A DNA stretch of 64,000 bases from positions 62,001-126,000 of the forward strand of contig NZ_JAGTIS010000002.1 of assembly GCF_018704125.1 (NCBI RefSeq), given 5' to 3'. Shown piece after piece: positions 9,005 through 20,657 of the stretch. The notes under the pieces were generated by a model that worked only from the letters and a program-made list of their open reading frames with translations, did not search any database and was not told the DNA's origin. The translations under genes were made by a program, and so were the position numbers. The stretch comes from Metapseudomonas boanensis. Its GTDB lineage: Bacteria; Pseudomonadota; Gammaproteobacteria; Pseudomonadales; Pseudomonadaceae. The number at the start of each line of letters is the position of its first letter. Positions within the stretch are counted from its first letter, which is position 1.

Positions 9005-10345
9005 ATGGCCAAGAAGCTCTATATCGAAACCCACGGCTGCCAGATGAACGAGTACGACTCGTCCCGCATGGTCGACCTGCTCGGCGAGCACCAGGCGCTG
9101 GAAGTAACCGAACGCCCTGAAGAAGCCGACGTGATTCTGCTCAATACCTGCTCGATCCGCGAAAAAGCGCAGGAAAAGGTATTCTCGCAGCTGGGCCGCT
9201 GGCGTGAGCTGAAACAGCAGAACCCACAGCTGGTCATCGGTGTGGGGGGATGCGTGGCCAGCCAGGAAGGCGCTGCCATTCGCGATCGCGCGCCTTACGT
9301 CGATGTGGTGTTCGGCCCGCAAACCCTACACCGTCTTCCGGAAATGATCGACGCCGCGCGTAACACCCGCACGCCGCAGGTGGACATTTCCTTCCCCGAG
9401 ATCGAGAAATTCGACCGCCTGCCCGAACCTCGCGTTGACGGCCCCAGCGCCTTCGTCTCGGTCATGGAAGGCTGCAGCAAGTACTGCACCTTCTGCGTGG
9501 TGCCCTACACCCGCGGCGAAGAAGTCAGCCGCCCCTTCGACGACGTGATCGCCGAAGTCATCCACCTGGCCGAGAACGGCGTGCGCGAAGTGACCCTGCT
9601 GGGGCAGAACGTCAACGGTTATCGCGGCCTGACCCATGACGGCCGAATCGCCGACTTCGCCGAACTGATCCGCGTGGTGGCTGCAGTCGACGGCATCGAG
9701 CGCATCCGCTACACGACGTCGCACCCGCTGGAGTTCTCCGACGCACTGATCCAGGCCCACGCCGAAGTGCCGGAGCTGGTCAAGTTCGTCCACCTGCCGG
9801 TGCAGGCGGGCTCTGACCGCATCCTGGCCGCAATGAAGCGCAACCACACCGCGCTGGAGTACAAGTCGCGTATCCGTAAGCTGAAAGCGGCGGTGCCCGA
9901 TATCTGCATCAGCTCCGACTTCATCGTTGGTTTCCCCGGCGAGACTGACAAAGACTTCGAGCAGACGATGAAACTGGTGGAAGACGTCGGCTTCGACTTC
10001 TCCTTCTCCTTCGTCTACAGCTCGCGTCCCGGCACCCCGGCCGCCGACCTGCCCGACGACACGCCGGAAGAAGTGAAGAAGCAGCGCCTGCAGATCCTCC
10101 AGACCCGCATCCACCAGCAAGGCTTCGAAATCAGCCGACGAATGGTCGGCAGCATCCAGCGCATCCTCGTCAGCGACTTCTCCAAGAAGGACCCGGGCAT
10201 GCTCCAGGGCCGCACCGAGAACAACCGCATCGTCAACTTCCGCAGCGCCAACCCGCGCCTGATCGGCCAGTTCGTCGACGTGCGCATCGACGACGCACTG
10301 CCGCATTCCCTGCGCGGCAGCCTGCTCGACGAAAATCCGTACTGA
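9005..10345 (+). CDS. miaB: tRNA-2-methylthio-N6-dimethylallyladenosine synthase
   Basis: A 446-residue radical-SAM methylthiotransferase that adds the methylthio group to isopentenyl-A37 of tRNAs reading UNN codons. The N-terminal UPF0004 domain carries the auxiliary-cluster cysteines ([28 protein letters not shown]). The radical-SAM domain has [15 protein letters not shown]. The C-terminal TRAM domain includes [19 protein letters not shown]. Full length with the start at the first ATG after the -10 box. It probably heads the ybeZ-ybeY-corC-lnt group. Confidence 0.97.
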   Translation: MAKKLYIETHGCQMNEYDSSRMVDLLGEHQALEVTERPEEADVILLNTCSIREKAQEKVFSQLGRWRELKQQNPQLVIGVGGCVASQEGAAIRDRAPYVDVVFGPQTLHRLPEMIDAARNTRTPQVDISFPEIEKFDRLPEPRVDGPSAFVSVMEGCSKYCTFCVVPYTRGEEVSRPFDDVIAEVIHLAENGVREVTLLGQNVNGYRGLTHDGRIADFAELIRVVAAVDGIERIRYTTSHPLEFSDALIQAHAEVPELVKFVHLPVQAGSDRILAAMKRNHTALEYKSRIRKLKAAVPDICISSDFIVGFPGETDKDFEQTMKLVEDVGFDFSFSFVYSSRPGTPAADLPDDTPEEVKKQRLQILQTRIHQQGFEISRRMVGSIQRILVSDFSKKDPGMLQGRTENNRIVNFRSANPRLIGQFVDVRIDDALPHSLRGSLLDENPY

Positions 10346-10389
10346 TCTCCAGGGCCCAAGCTTTTACAGTTGGGCCCCTAGGGGTATTC

Positions 10390-11451
10390 TTGTCTTCATC
10401 CTTCCTGACGCCCAAGGGCGCACATACGACATTGAACGCCACCCTGGATCTGCATCGCTTTAACCTGGAACCCTTTGAAGCCCGCCGCTTCGCCAACCTT
10501 TGCGGGCAGTTCGATGAGCACCTGCGCCTGATCGAGCAGCGCATGAACATCGAAATCCGCAACCGTGGAAACCAGTTCGAACTGGTCGGCGATGCACAAC
10601 ATGCGCGCGCCACGGAAAACCTTCTGCGCCGCCTCTACCGTGAAACCGAAGCCATCGAACTGTCGCCCGATCTGGTGCACCTGTTCCTGCGCGAGACCGG
10701 CATGGACGAGGTCGCCAATCCGAAGACAGAGAGCATCACGCTGCGCACCCGCAAGGGCAACATCCGCCCACGCGGCGCCAACCAGCTGGGCTACGTGAAG
10801 TCGATCCTCGACCACGACATCAACTTCGGCATCGGCCCGGCGGGTACCGGCAAGACCTACCTGGCCGTCGCCTGCGCCGTCGACGCCCTGGAGCGCGAGC
10901 AAGTCCGCCGCATCCTTCTGGTACGCCCGGCGGTCGAGGCTGGCGAGAAGCTGGGCTTCCTCCCCGGCGACCTGTCGCAGAAGATCGATCCCTACCTGCG
11001 CCCGCTCTACGATGCGCTATACGAGATGCTCGGCTTCGAGCAGGTGGCCAAGCTGATCGAAAAGCAGGTCATCGAAGTCGCCCCGCTGGCCTACATGCGC
11101 GGTCGCACCCTTAACAACAGCTTCATTATTCTCGACGAAAGTCAGAACACCACCCTCGAGCAGATGAAGATGTTCCTGACCCGCATCGGTTTCGGCTCCA
11201 CTGCCGTCATCACTGGCGACATCACTCAGATCGACCTGCCGCGCGGCACGCGCTCAGGCCTCACTCATGTGATCGACGTGCTGCGCGATGTGCCGGGCAT
11301 CAGTTTCACCCACTTCAAGTCGCATGACGTCGTGCGCCACCCACTGGTGCAGCGCATCGTGGAAGCCTACGACCGCTTCGACAACCGCCAGCAGGCCGCC
11401 AAGGCCAAGCCGGCTGATAACGACCCTGGCGCGATCGACAACGATGCTTGA
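10390..11451 (+). CDS. ybeZ: PhoH-like ATPase YbeZ
   Basis: A 353-residue PhoH-family ATPase, thought to work with YbeY in RNA and ribosome quality control. The Walker A motif is GPAGTGKTY and the Walker B region [27 protein letters not shown] and [16 protein letters not shown] are highly conserved. An N-terminal KH-like region precedes the ATPase. The start is a TTG at 10390, with AGGGG seven bases upstream; no better in-frame ATG precedes the conserved [18 protein letters not shown]. The stop overlaps ybeY by eight bases, consistent with co-translation. Confidence 0.93.
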   Translation: MSSSFLTPKGAHTTLNATLDLHRFNLEPFEARRFANLCGQFDEHLRLIEQRMNIEIRNRGNQFELVGDAQHARATENLLRRLYRETEAIELSPDLVHLFLRETGMDEVANPKTESITLRTRKGNIRPRGANQLGYVKSILDHDINFGIGPAGTGKTYLAVACAVDALEREQVRRILLVRPAVEAGEKLGFLPGDLSQKIDPYLRPLYDALYEMLGFEQVAKLIEKQVIEVAPLAYMRGRTLNNSFIILDESQNTTLEQMKMFLTRIGFGSTAVITGDITQIDLPRGTRSGLTHVIDVLRDVPGISFTHFKSHDVVRHPLVQRIVEAYDRFDNRQQAAKAKPADNDPGAIDNDA

Positions 11452-11923
11452 ACTTGACCTGCAACTTGCCAGCGAGGCCCAGGGCCTGCCGAGCGAGGCG
11501 GACTTCCGTCGCTGGTGCGAATTGGCATTGCGCCAGCGCAGCGCCGACTCCGAACTTACCATCCGCCTGGTCGACGAACCCGAGGGGCGCGAGCTGAATC
11601 GCACCTGGCGGCACAAAGATTACGCAACCAACGTCCTATCCTTCCCCGCCGAGGTCCCCGAAGGGCCGGGCGGCGAACCGCTGCTGGATATCCCGCTACT
11701 GGGAGACCTTGTGATCTGCGCGCCTGTCGTGGCTCGCGAAGCCTCTGAACAAGGCAAGGCTCCGGAAGCTCACTGGGCGCACCTGGTGATCCACGGCTGC
11801 CTGCACCTGCTTGGCTATGACCACATCGAGGACGCGGAAGCCGAAGAAATGGAAGCACTGGAACGGGAATTGCTGGCAGAACTTGGCCACCCCGACCCTT
11901 ACCGCGATGACGAAGACCAATAA
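11444..11923 (+). CDS. ybeY: Endoribonuclease YbeY
   Basis: A 159-residue zinc-dependent single-strand endoribonuclease needed for 16S rRNA 3' maturation and late 70S quality control. The metal site is [11 protein letters not shown] near residue 120, matching H-x3-H-x4-D-H. Also seen: [18 protein letters not shown] and [14 protein letters not shown] 11444 overlaps the 3' end of ybeZ by eight bases and gives the usual length; the longer open frame upstream lies inside ybeZ. Confidence 0.96.
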   Translation: MLELDLQLASEAQGLPSEADFRRWCELALRQRSADSELTIRLVDEPEGRELNRTWRHKDYATNVLSFPAEVPEGPGGEPLLDIPLLGDLVICAPVVAREASEQGKAPEAHWAHLVIHGCLHLLGYDHIEDAEAEEMEALERELLAELGHPDPYRDDEDQ

Positions 11924-11944
11924 GAAGTACCGAGCAAAGGACAT

Positions 11945-12784
11945 ATGAGCGAAGATCGATCGAGCAACGGGCACAGGTCCTGGCTGGAAAAGCTGACCCA
12001 GGCCTTTGCCCATGAGCCGAAGAATCGCCAGGAGCTCCTTGAGCTGCTGCGCGAAGCCCACCAGAACAAACTGCTCGACAGCGAGGCGCTGTCGATCGTC
12101 GAAGGGGCCATTCAGGTGGCTGACCTGCAAGTTCGCGACATCATGGTGCCGCGTTCCCAGATGATCAGCATCAAGGCCAACCAGACGCCGCGCGACTTCC
12201 TCCCCGCCATCATCGACGCCGCGCACTCCCGCTACCCGGTGGTCGGCGAAAGCCTCGACGACGTCATGGGCATCCTGCTGGCCAAGGACCTGCTGCCGCT
12301 GATCCTCCATGACGCCAACCACGCCTTCAACATCAAGGAACTGCTGCGCCCGGCCACATTCGTACCCGAGTCGAAGCGCCTCAATGTGCTGCTGCGCGAA
12401 TTTCGCGCGAACCACAACCATATGGCCATCGTCATCGACGAGTACGGCGGCGTTGCCGGCCTGGTGACCATTGAAGACGTGCTCGAGCAGATCGTTGGCG
12501 ATATTGAAGACGAACACGACGTCGAGGAAGACAGCTACATCAAGCCATTGCCCAGCGGCGACTTCATCGTCAAGGCACTGACCCCGGTGGATGCCTTCAA
12601 CGAATTCTTCGAGACCGCATTCTCTGAAGACGAGTTCGACACTGTGGGCGGCCTGGTCATGGGGGCCTTCGGCCACCTGCCCAAGCGCAACGAAACCACA
12701 CAGATCGGTGACTTCCGCTTTCGCGTACTGAACGCCGACAGCCGTCGTATCCACCTGCTGCGCATGTCCCCCCTGGCCCGGTGA
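11945..12784 (+). CDS. corC: CBS-domain protein CorC (YbeX)
   Basis: A 279-residue soluble protein with two CBS domains (about residues 70-190: RDIMVPRSQMISIKANQTPRD and the VIDEYGGVAGLVTIEDVLEQIVGDIEDEHD motif) and a C-terminal CorC/HlyC transporter-associated domain (about 200-279). Proteins of this family are linked to Mg/Co efflux, and YbeX has been tied to ribosome function with YbeY. It lacks the DUF21 membrane domain, as usual for CorC. It follows ybeY by 21 bases. Confidence 0.92.
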   Translation: MSEDRSSNGHRSWLEKLTQAFAHEPKNRQELLELLREAHQNKLLDSEALSIVEGAIQVADLQVRDIMVPRSQMISIKANQTPRDFLPAIIDAAHSRYPVVGESLDDVMGILLAKDLLPLILHDANHAFNIKELLRPATFVPESKRLNVLLREFRANHNHMAIVIDEYGGVAGLVTIEDVLEQIVGDIEDEHDVEEDSYIKPLPSGDFIVKALTPVDAFNEFFETAFSEDEFDTVGGLVMGAFGHLPKRNETTQIGDFRFRVLNADSRRIHLLRMSPLAR

Positions 12785-12799
12785 TCACTTGTTGCCCTG

Positions 12800-12829
12800 A
12801 CCTTTCGCGTACCTGGCGACGCGAAAGGT
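12800..12829 (+). terminator. Long intercistronic hairpin after corC
   Basis: ACCTTTCGCGT (12800-12810) and ACGCGAAAGGT (12819-12829) form a perfect 11-bp stem with an 8-base loop; outer CTTGTT and AACAAG could extend it across an internal loop. There is no T-run, so it may be an mRNA-stability or attenuation element between corC and lnt rather than a full terminator. Confidence 0.5.
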
Positions 12830-12950
12830 AACAAGCAACCCCGGGCCCCTCCCCTGCAAAGGGTCAGCTGTGGATAATCGCAGCCCGGGCCGCGCACCAA
12901 TCGCCCAACTGCCACGCTATACCAGCTCCCTATCCGCCCAAGGAACGAGC

Positions 12951-14471
12951 ATGAACTGGATCACTCGCCCCGGCTGGCCCGGTAACCTCCTGGCCCTGGC
13001 CGCCGGCGCGCTGACGCCCCTGGCGTTCGCCCCCTTCGATATCTGGCCGCTGGCAATACTCTCCCTGGCCCTGTTCTACCTCGGCCTGCGCGACCTGGCG
13101 CCCAAGGCTGCCTTCTGGCGTGGCTGGTGCTACGGCTTCGGCCTGTTCCTTGCCGGCACCAGCTGGATTTACGTCAGCATCCACGACTACGGTGCCGCAT
13201 CGGTACCACTGGCCACATTCCTGACCATCGGCTTCTGCGCGGGCGTCGCCCTGTTCTTTGCCCTGCCCGCCCTGCTCTGGGCACGCTGGCTGCGTCGTAG
13301 CGAAGCAGCACTGGCCGACACACTGGCTTTTGCCGCGCTGTGGCTGGCCCAGGAGGCATTCCGAGGCTGGTTCCTCACCGGCTTCCCCTGGCTATATTCC
13401 GGATATAGCCAACTGAATGGCCCACTCGCCGGCCTGGCCCCAATCGGCGGTGTCTGGTTGGTCTCATTCAGCCTGGCGCTGAGCGCCGCCCTGCTGGTGA
13501 ACCTGGCACGGCTGCGTAGCCGTCCAGCCTTCCTCGCTGCGGGTATCGCCCTGCTGATCGGCCCCTGGGCCATTGGCCTGACACTGAAAGGACACGCCTG
13601 GACGCAGCCTATCGGTGCACCACTCAAGGTCGCAGCCATGCAAGGCAACGTCGAACAGAACCTCAAATGGGACCCAGAACAGCTCAATGCCCAGCTGGCC
13701 CTTTACCGCGACATGACCTTCAGCGCCGCCAAGGCCGACCTGATCGTCTGGCCGGAAACGGCAGTCCCGGTGCTCAAGGAGTTCGTCGACGGCTACCTCG
13801 GCGTCATGAGCCGCTTCGCCAATGATCGCCAAGCCGCCCTGATCACCGGCGTACCGATCCGGCAAAACAATGCGCAGGGTGAAAAGCGCTACTACAACGG
13901 CATTACGGTGATAGGCCAGGGTGAAGGGACCTACCTGAAGCAGAAGCTCGTACCGTTCGGCGAGTACGTACCGCTCCAGGAAGTGCTGCGTGGTCTGATC
14001 GCCTTCTTCGACCTGCCAATGTCCGATTTCGCGCGAGGTGACTCCAACCAGCCGCCCTTGATGGCCAAGGGCTACCGGATCGCCCCATACATCTGCTACG
14101 AAGTGGTGTACCCGGAATTCGCCGCAAACCTCGCCGCCAACAGCGACATCCTCCTGACCGTAAGCAACGACACCTGGTTCGGCACCTCCATCGGCCCCCT
14201 GCAGCACCTGCAGATGGCCCAGATGCGTGCACTGGAAGCCGGCCGCTGGATGATCCGAGCCACCAACAATGGCGTCACCGTGCTCATCGACCCGTTTGGC
14301 AAGATCACCGAAGGTATCCCGCAGTTCCAGCAAGGCGTGCTCTATGGCGAAGTGCTACCCATGCAGGGCCTTACACCTTACCTGCAATGGCGGGCATGGC
14401 CGTTGGTCATCCTCTGCAGCCTGCTGTTCGCATGGGCCCTGCTGGCCAGTCGCATCGCCAAGACGGTCTGA
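12951..14471 (+). CDS. lnt: Apolipoprotein N-acyltransferase
   Basis: A 506-residue polytopic inner-membrane enzyme that adds the third acyl chain to the N-terminal Cys of lipoproteins, required for Lol sorting. About six N-terminal membrane segments (residues 1-200) precede a periplasmic nitrilase domain. The catalytic residues are visible: Glu269 in IVWPETAVP, a Lys before LVPFGEYVP, and Cys382 in APYICYEVVYPEF. A C-terminal membrane segment follows. ATG 12951 with AAGGAACGAGC upstream is chosen over the frame opening at 12870. It is the last gene of the miaB-lnt direction and faces the YdcF-like gene. Confidence 0.96.
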   Translation: MNWITRPGWPGNLLALAAGALTPLAFAPFDIWPLAILSLALFYLGLRDLAPKAAFWRGWCYGFGLFLAGTSWIYVSIHDYGAASVPLATFLTIGFCAGVALFFALPALLWARWLRRSEAALADTLAFAALWLAQEAFRGWFLTGFPWLYSGYSQLNGPLAGLAPIGGVWLVSFSLALSAALLVNLARLRSRPAFLAAGIALLIGPWAIGLTLKGHAWTQPIGAPLKVAAMQGNVEQNLKWDPEQLNAQLALYRDMTFSAAKADLIVWPETAVPVLKEFVDGYLGVMSRFANDRQAALITGVPIRQNNAQGEKRYYNGITVIGQGEGTYLKQKLVPFGEYVPLQEVLRGLIAFFDLPMSDFARGDSNQPPLMAKGYRIAPYICYEVVYPEFAANLAANSDILLTVSNDTWFGTSIGPLQHLQMAQMRALEAGRWMIRATNNGVTVLIDPFGKITEGIPQFQQGVLYGEVLPMQGLTPYLQWRAWPLVILCSLLFAWALLASRIAKTV

Positions 14472-14482
14472 ATCAGCACATG

Positions 14483-14511
14483 TGTTTCCTTGTCACCCCC
14501 ACAAGGAAACA
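14483..14511. terminator. Convergent terminator lnt / YdcF-like gene
   Basis: TGTTTCCTTGT (14483-14493) pairs perfectly with ACAAGGAAACA (14501-14511) around a CACCCCC loop, in the 49-base gap between two convergent genes. It probably serves both strands. Confidence 0.7.
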
Positions 14512-14520
14512 TCGCCCAGC

Positions 14521-15282
14521 TCATTCATAGGCCAGCGGATAGGCGATCAAGCCAATCGCCTCGTTAAGCAATTGACCACTCTGCCAAACTGCCTTGCCCT
14601 CTGGCAGCCAGCCACCCAAAGGCCTGCCGTTAGGTACCCCCAGATAGCCCACGGGCGCTGCCACCACCTCAAATCCGGCACGCTCGAAACTCCATCGCGC
14701 CCTGGGCATATGCGCTGCCTGGGTCACCAACACCACTCTCCGAACCCCCTGCGGAAACAGGATTCGTGCCGACATCCCAGCATTCTCCCAAGTCGTGCGG
14801 CTTTCGCTTTCCTGCCAACGCACCTCGAGGCCATAGTCCCGCTTCAGAACCTCGGCCATGATCTGCGCCTCACTTGGCGGCTCACCAAAATGCAGCCCAC
14901 CACTGGTCAATAAGGGCAAGCCGCTTACCCGCGCCAGGCGCGCCGCATAACGCAGCCGCTCCATTGCTGTCATGGACGGTTGATCGCCGCCCCATGCAGG
15001 ATCGCCCCGCTCGCGACCGGCCCCGAGCACCACAATGGCATCCACACGCTTACGGAGCTCCGGCCACTGCCTTTCATCCAGAGGCGCCTCATGCTCGAGC
15101 GCTTGGGCAGCCCATTCCACAACCACTGGAAGGCTCATCAACCAAAGCCCGCCAATACCCAGCACGAAACACAGCAACGAGGCACGCGGCATTCGCCGGC
15201 GCAACCACCAGGCCAACAATAACAGCAGCAGAAAGCCGCCGGGCGGCAGGCACAGTTGTTTGAGGATGTAACGAATCGGCAT
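14521..15282 (-). CDS. YdcF/ElyC-family (DUF218) membrane protein
   Basis: A 253-residue DUF218 protein. Two N-terminal membrane segments (FLLLLLLAWWL; FVLGIGGLWLMSL) are followed by a periplasmic DUF218 domain with AIVVLGAGRERGD, LTSGGLHFGEPPSEAQIMAE, ESRTTWENAGMSA and VVLVTQAAHMPRARWSFERAG. Relatives (ElyC, SanA) affect envelope integrity and peptidoglycan-precursor flow, but the reaction is unclear. ATG 15282 has GGGAGGT a few bases upstream and is preferred to GTG 15288, which sits inside that site. It lies between lnt and leuS, as in other pseudomonads. Confidence 0.85.
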   Translation of the reverse strand: MPIRYILKQLCLPPGGFLLLLLLAWWLRRRMPRASLLCFVLGIGGLWLMSLPVVVEWAAQALEHEAPLDERQWPELRKRVDAIVVLGAGRERGDPAWGGDQPSMTAMERLRYAARLARVSGLPLLTSGGLHFGEPPSEAQIMAEVLKRDYGLEVRWQESESRTTWENAGMSARILFPQGVRRVVLVTQAAHMPRARWSFERAGFEVVAAPVGYLGVPNGRPLGGWLPEGKAVWQSGQLLNEAIGLIAYPLAYE

Positions 15283-15306
15283 GGGCACCTCCCAAGTGCC
15301 CGGAGC

Positions 15307-15744
15307 CTAGCGGGGATTGGATGTCCGGAAAAGCTGGGAGCCACAGGACAGGCAGGCCGGAATGCCTTGGCCACGTTGCCAGGTAGCCGGAGCACCGCAC
15401 ATGGCACAGCACAATTGCTGGCGATGTTTGAGCGCAACCCTGACCTTCGCCATCAGCGGCTTGGAGCCTTCCCGCTCAAGCTTGGCATTACGCCTTGGCA
15501 ACGCCTCGATCTGCGCAATCTCCGCCGCTGCCGCGTGCCAGCCACGCAGCCAGTGCAGGTCCCGGTCCAGATAGGCCTGAATCAACTCCAGTTCGGCAGG
15601 AGTCAGCCCCCGGAGCTCCAACTCGTGCGGCTGCTCGTCGCGCAGGCGAATTGCCGTATCCGCCTCGTCCAACGCCAACGCCAAGCGATGCAACAGTCGT
15701 TCATACAACCCCTTCCCTGACTCACTACGCCGCAACTCAGCCAT
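15307..15744 (-). CDS. Zinc-ribbon-containing protein (DUF1451-like)
   Basis: A 145-residue cytosolic protein. The N-terminal two thirds are helical and charged (LYERLLHRLALALDEAD, LTPAELELIQAYLDRDLHWL), and the C terminus carries a zinc ribbon with two CxxC pairs (CAMCGAP and CLSCGSQLF; a further Cys precedes the first). ATG 15744 (MAELRRSESG) gives the usual N terminus for this family. Function unknown. It sits just upstream of the YdcF-like gene with a 24-base gap, so the two may be co-transcribed. Confidence 0.8.
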   Translation of the reverse strand: MAELRRSESGKGLYERLLHRLALALDEADTAIRLRDEQPHELELRGLTPAELELIQAYLDRDLHWLRGWHAAAAEIAQIEALPRRNAKLEREGSKPLMAKVRVALKHRQQLCCAMCGAPATWQRGQGIPACLSCGSQLFRTSNPR

Positions 15745-15793
15745 CCAGCACCTCGAATCACGCAAATACTTACCTTGCTTAGAAAAAGCTTAG

Positions 15794-18622
<2,829 letters not shown>

Positions 18623-18684
18623 TCGAAGCCGGCGTCCTCCTGGATGGGGTGGCGCCGGAATGCTCGCCAAGGGGAAAGCAAACG

Positions 18685-19293
18685 ATGATGAAACGGAATC
18701 TGTTGGTCCTGGGCCTTGCCATGCTGCTGAGCGCCTGCGGCTTTCATTTGCGCGGCACCGGCGATGCCACGTTCGCTCTGCAAGAGCTGGATGTGACCGC
18801 GCGCAACCAGTATGGCGAAACCGTCAAGCAGGTCCGCGAGCAGCTGGAAAACAGCAACGTCAAGGTCCATGCCGGCGCGCCATACACCTTGGTATTGGCT
18901 CGCGAGGACCAAGGCCAACGCACCGCCTCCTATACCCAAAGCGTGCGCAGCGCAGAGTATGAGCTGACCCAGACGCTCGACTACGAAATCCGTGGCGCCA
19001 ACAACCTACTGTTGATGAACGACCGACTGACCGTGCAGAAGTACTACGTGCACGATGGTAACAACCTGGTCGGTTCCGACCAGGAAGCCGCCCAGCTTCG
19101 TCAGGAAATGCGCCGCGAAGTGGTCCAGCAGCTGGTCATGCGCCTGCAGTTGGTCTCCCCCGCGCAGCTGGACCAGTTGCAACAGACAGCAGAAGCCAAG
19201 GCCAAGGCGGAAGCCGAAGCGATGGAAGCTGCGCGCCAGTCCCGACAGGTACAGCAACCGCAGCAATCGCCGCTGCAACTACCCATTCAATGA
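18685..19293 (+). CDS. lptE: LPS-assembly lipoprotein LptE
   Basis: A 202-residue outer-membrane lipoprotein that plugs the LptD barrel and helps insert LPS at the cell surface. A lipobox LLSAC lies after the signal peptide, followed by the family start GFHLRGTG. The C terminus is rich in Ala/Glu/Lys then Gln ([19 protein letters not shown]), typical of pseudomonad LptE. Start at ATG 18685 (or 18688), with AAGGGGAAAG upstream. The leuS-lptE-holA order is the standard one. Confidence 0.93.
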   Translation: MMKRNLLVLGLAMLLSACGFHLRGTGDATFALQELDVTARNQYGETVKQVREQLENSNVKVHAGAPYTLVLAREDQGQRTASYTQSVRSAEYELTQTLDYEIRGANNLLLMNDRLTVQKYYVHDGNNLVGSDQEAAQLRQEMRREVVQQLVMRLQLVSPAQLDQLQQTAEAKAKAEAEAMEAARQSRQVQQPQQSPLQLPIQ

Positions 19294-19300
19294 GTCCCAA

Positions 19301-19320
19301 GGGGCCGCACCAGCGGCCCC
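19301..19320 (+). terminator. Hairpin between lptE and holA
   Basis: GGGGCCGC (19301-19308) and GCGGCCCC (19313-19320) with loop ACCA, followed by TATTGTTT. This is a good intrinsic-terminator shape placed 16 bases before the holA start, so holA expression may depend on read-through. Confidence 0.65.
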
Positions 19321-19335
19321 TATTGTTTCCAGCCT

Positions 19336-20373
19336 ATGAAACTCAACGCCGCACAACTGGCTAAACATCTGCAAGGCCCGCTGGCACCGGTCTACGTGGT
19401 CAGCGGCGATGAACCGCTGCTCTGCCAGGAGGCCTGCGACGCGATCCGGGCCTGCGTCCGCGCGCGGGACTTCAGCGAACGGCAGGTGTTCAACGCCGAA
19501 ACCAATTTCGACTGGGGCCTGCTCCTGGAAGCGGGAGCCAGCCTCTCGCTGTTCGCCGAGAAGCGGCTGCTGGAAGTCCGCCTACCCTCCGGCAAACCTG
19601 GTGACAAAGGCGCGACGGCCTTGCTGGAATACCTGTCGCGACCGCCCGAAGACACGGTGTTGCTGCTCAGTCTGCCCAAGCTCGATGGCAGCACGCAGAA
19701 GACCAAATGGGCCAAAGCGTTGATCGACAGCGCGGACGCTCAGTTCATCCAGGTCTGGCCGATTGAAACGCAGCAACTGCCCCAGTGGATCCGCCAGCGC
19801 CTGTCGCAGGCAGGCCTGGCCGCCAACCAGGAAGCGGTGGACCTGATCGCCGCGCGCGTCGAGGGCAACCTGCTGGCCGCAGCCCAGGAGATCGAAAAGC
19901 TCAAGCTGCTGGCCGAGGGTGGCCAGGTGGATGCCGCCACTGTACAGGCGGCGGTTGCCGACAGCGCTCGCTTCGACGTATTCGGGCTGATCGACGCCGC
20001 CATGAATGGCGAAGCGGCCCATACCTTGCGCACCCTTGAAGGGCTGCGTGGCGAAGGCGTCGAGCCGCCTGTCATCCTCTGGGCCCTGGCCCGCGAGCTT
20101 CGGCTGCTGGCCGGCCTTGCCCAGCAGTTCAGCCAAGGCGTGCCGCTGGAAAAGGCCTTCGCCTCCGCGCGTCCACCGGTCTGGGACAAGCGACGGCCCT
20201 TGGTGACTCGCGCGCTACAACGACACCCAGCGTCCCGCTGGAACCAGTTGCTGCAGGATGCCCAGCGGATCGACGCCCAGATCAAGGGCCAGGCACAGGG
20301 TGACCCTTGGAACGGCTTGGCGCGCCTAGCCCTGCTGCTGGCCGGGCAAAAATTGCCGCTGCCCCCTGAATAG
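19336..20373 (+). CDS. holA: DNA polymerase III delta subunit
   Basis: A 345-residue clamp-loader subunit that opens the beta clamp. N-terminal segment PVYVVSGDEPLLCQEACDAIR, then FSERQVFNAETNFDWGLLL, the beta-binding/ATPase-like fold SLSLFAEKRLLEVRLP, and the C-terminal helical collar domain (FDVFGLIDAAMNGEAAHTL; LALLLAGQKLP). Full length, following the terminator-like hairpin after lptE. Confidence 0.95.
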   Translation: MKLNAAQLAKHLQGPLAPVYVVSGDEPLLCQEACDAIRACVRARDFSERQVFNAETNFDWGLLLEAGASLSLFAEKRLLEVRLPSGKPGDKGATALLEYLSRPPEDTVLLLSLPKLDGSTQKTKWAKALIDSADAQFIQVWPIETQQLPQWIRQRLSQAGLAANQEAVDLIAARVEGNLLAAAQEIEKLKLLAEGGQVDAATVQAAVADSARFDVFGLIDAAMNGEAAHTLRTLEGLRGEGVEPPVILWALARELRLLAGLAQQFSQGVPLEKAFASARPPVWDKRRPLVTRALQRHPASRWNQLLQDAQRIDAQIKGQAQGDPWNGLARLALLLAGQKLPLPPE

Positions 20374-20446
20374 CTGGACATTTTTTGATCAATCAATGAA
20401 GATGCGCACGCCTGCACCAACGCGGGCGTCGTTCGAGGAATCAACC

Positions 20447-20602
20447 ATGGCCAAGAAACGCAAAGCCGCCTCCAACCGGGCGAAATCCCTGGTAGCCCAG
20501 CCACTCTTCCGCTGCCGCCAGGAAAAGCCACTCAAAGGCAAAGGCAGCTACCGCCGCGAAGCCTCCCACAGCTGGGAGGCTTCGTCGCTTCTGGCCGCCT
20601 AA
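20447..20602 (+). CDS. arfA: Alternative ribosome-rescue factor ArfA
   Basis: A 51-residue factor that rescues ribosomes stalled on non-stop mRNA by recruiting RF2, a backup to tmRNA. The family signature is AQPLFRCRQEKPLKGKGSYRR. ATG 20447 (MAKKRKAASNR) is preferred to the upstream in-frame ATG codons. In E. coli the arfA message carries a hairpin inside the coding region that yields truncated non-stop mRNA, so the protein is made only when tmRNA fails. A strong hairpin occurs here at the equivalent place (20557-20584), in codons for EASHSWEAS. Confidence 0.9.
   Translation: MAKKRKAASNRAKSLVAQPLFRCRQEKPLKGKGSYRREASHSWEASSLLAA
20557..20584 (+). promoter_or_regulatory. Hairpin inside arfA coding sequence
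   Basis: CGAAGCCTCCCA (20557-20568) and TGGGAGGCTTCG (20573-20584) form a perfect 12-bp stem with a four-base CAGC loop, ending 18 bases before the arfA stop. By analogy with E. coli arfA it would cause RNase III cleavage or termination within the gene, giving a tmRNA-sensitive non-stop message. Confidence 0.75.
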
Positions 20603-20657
20603 AACTGGCCGGACGTGCTAAGGTCGCGGCTCACTGTGCCTGCTTTGAGACCTCCGC

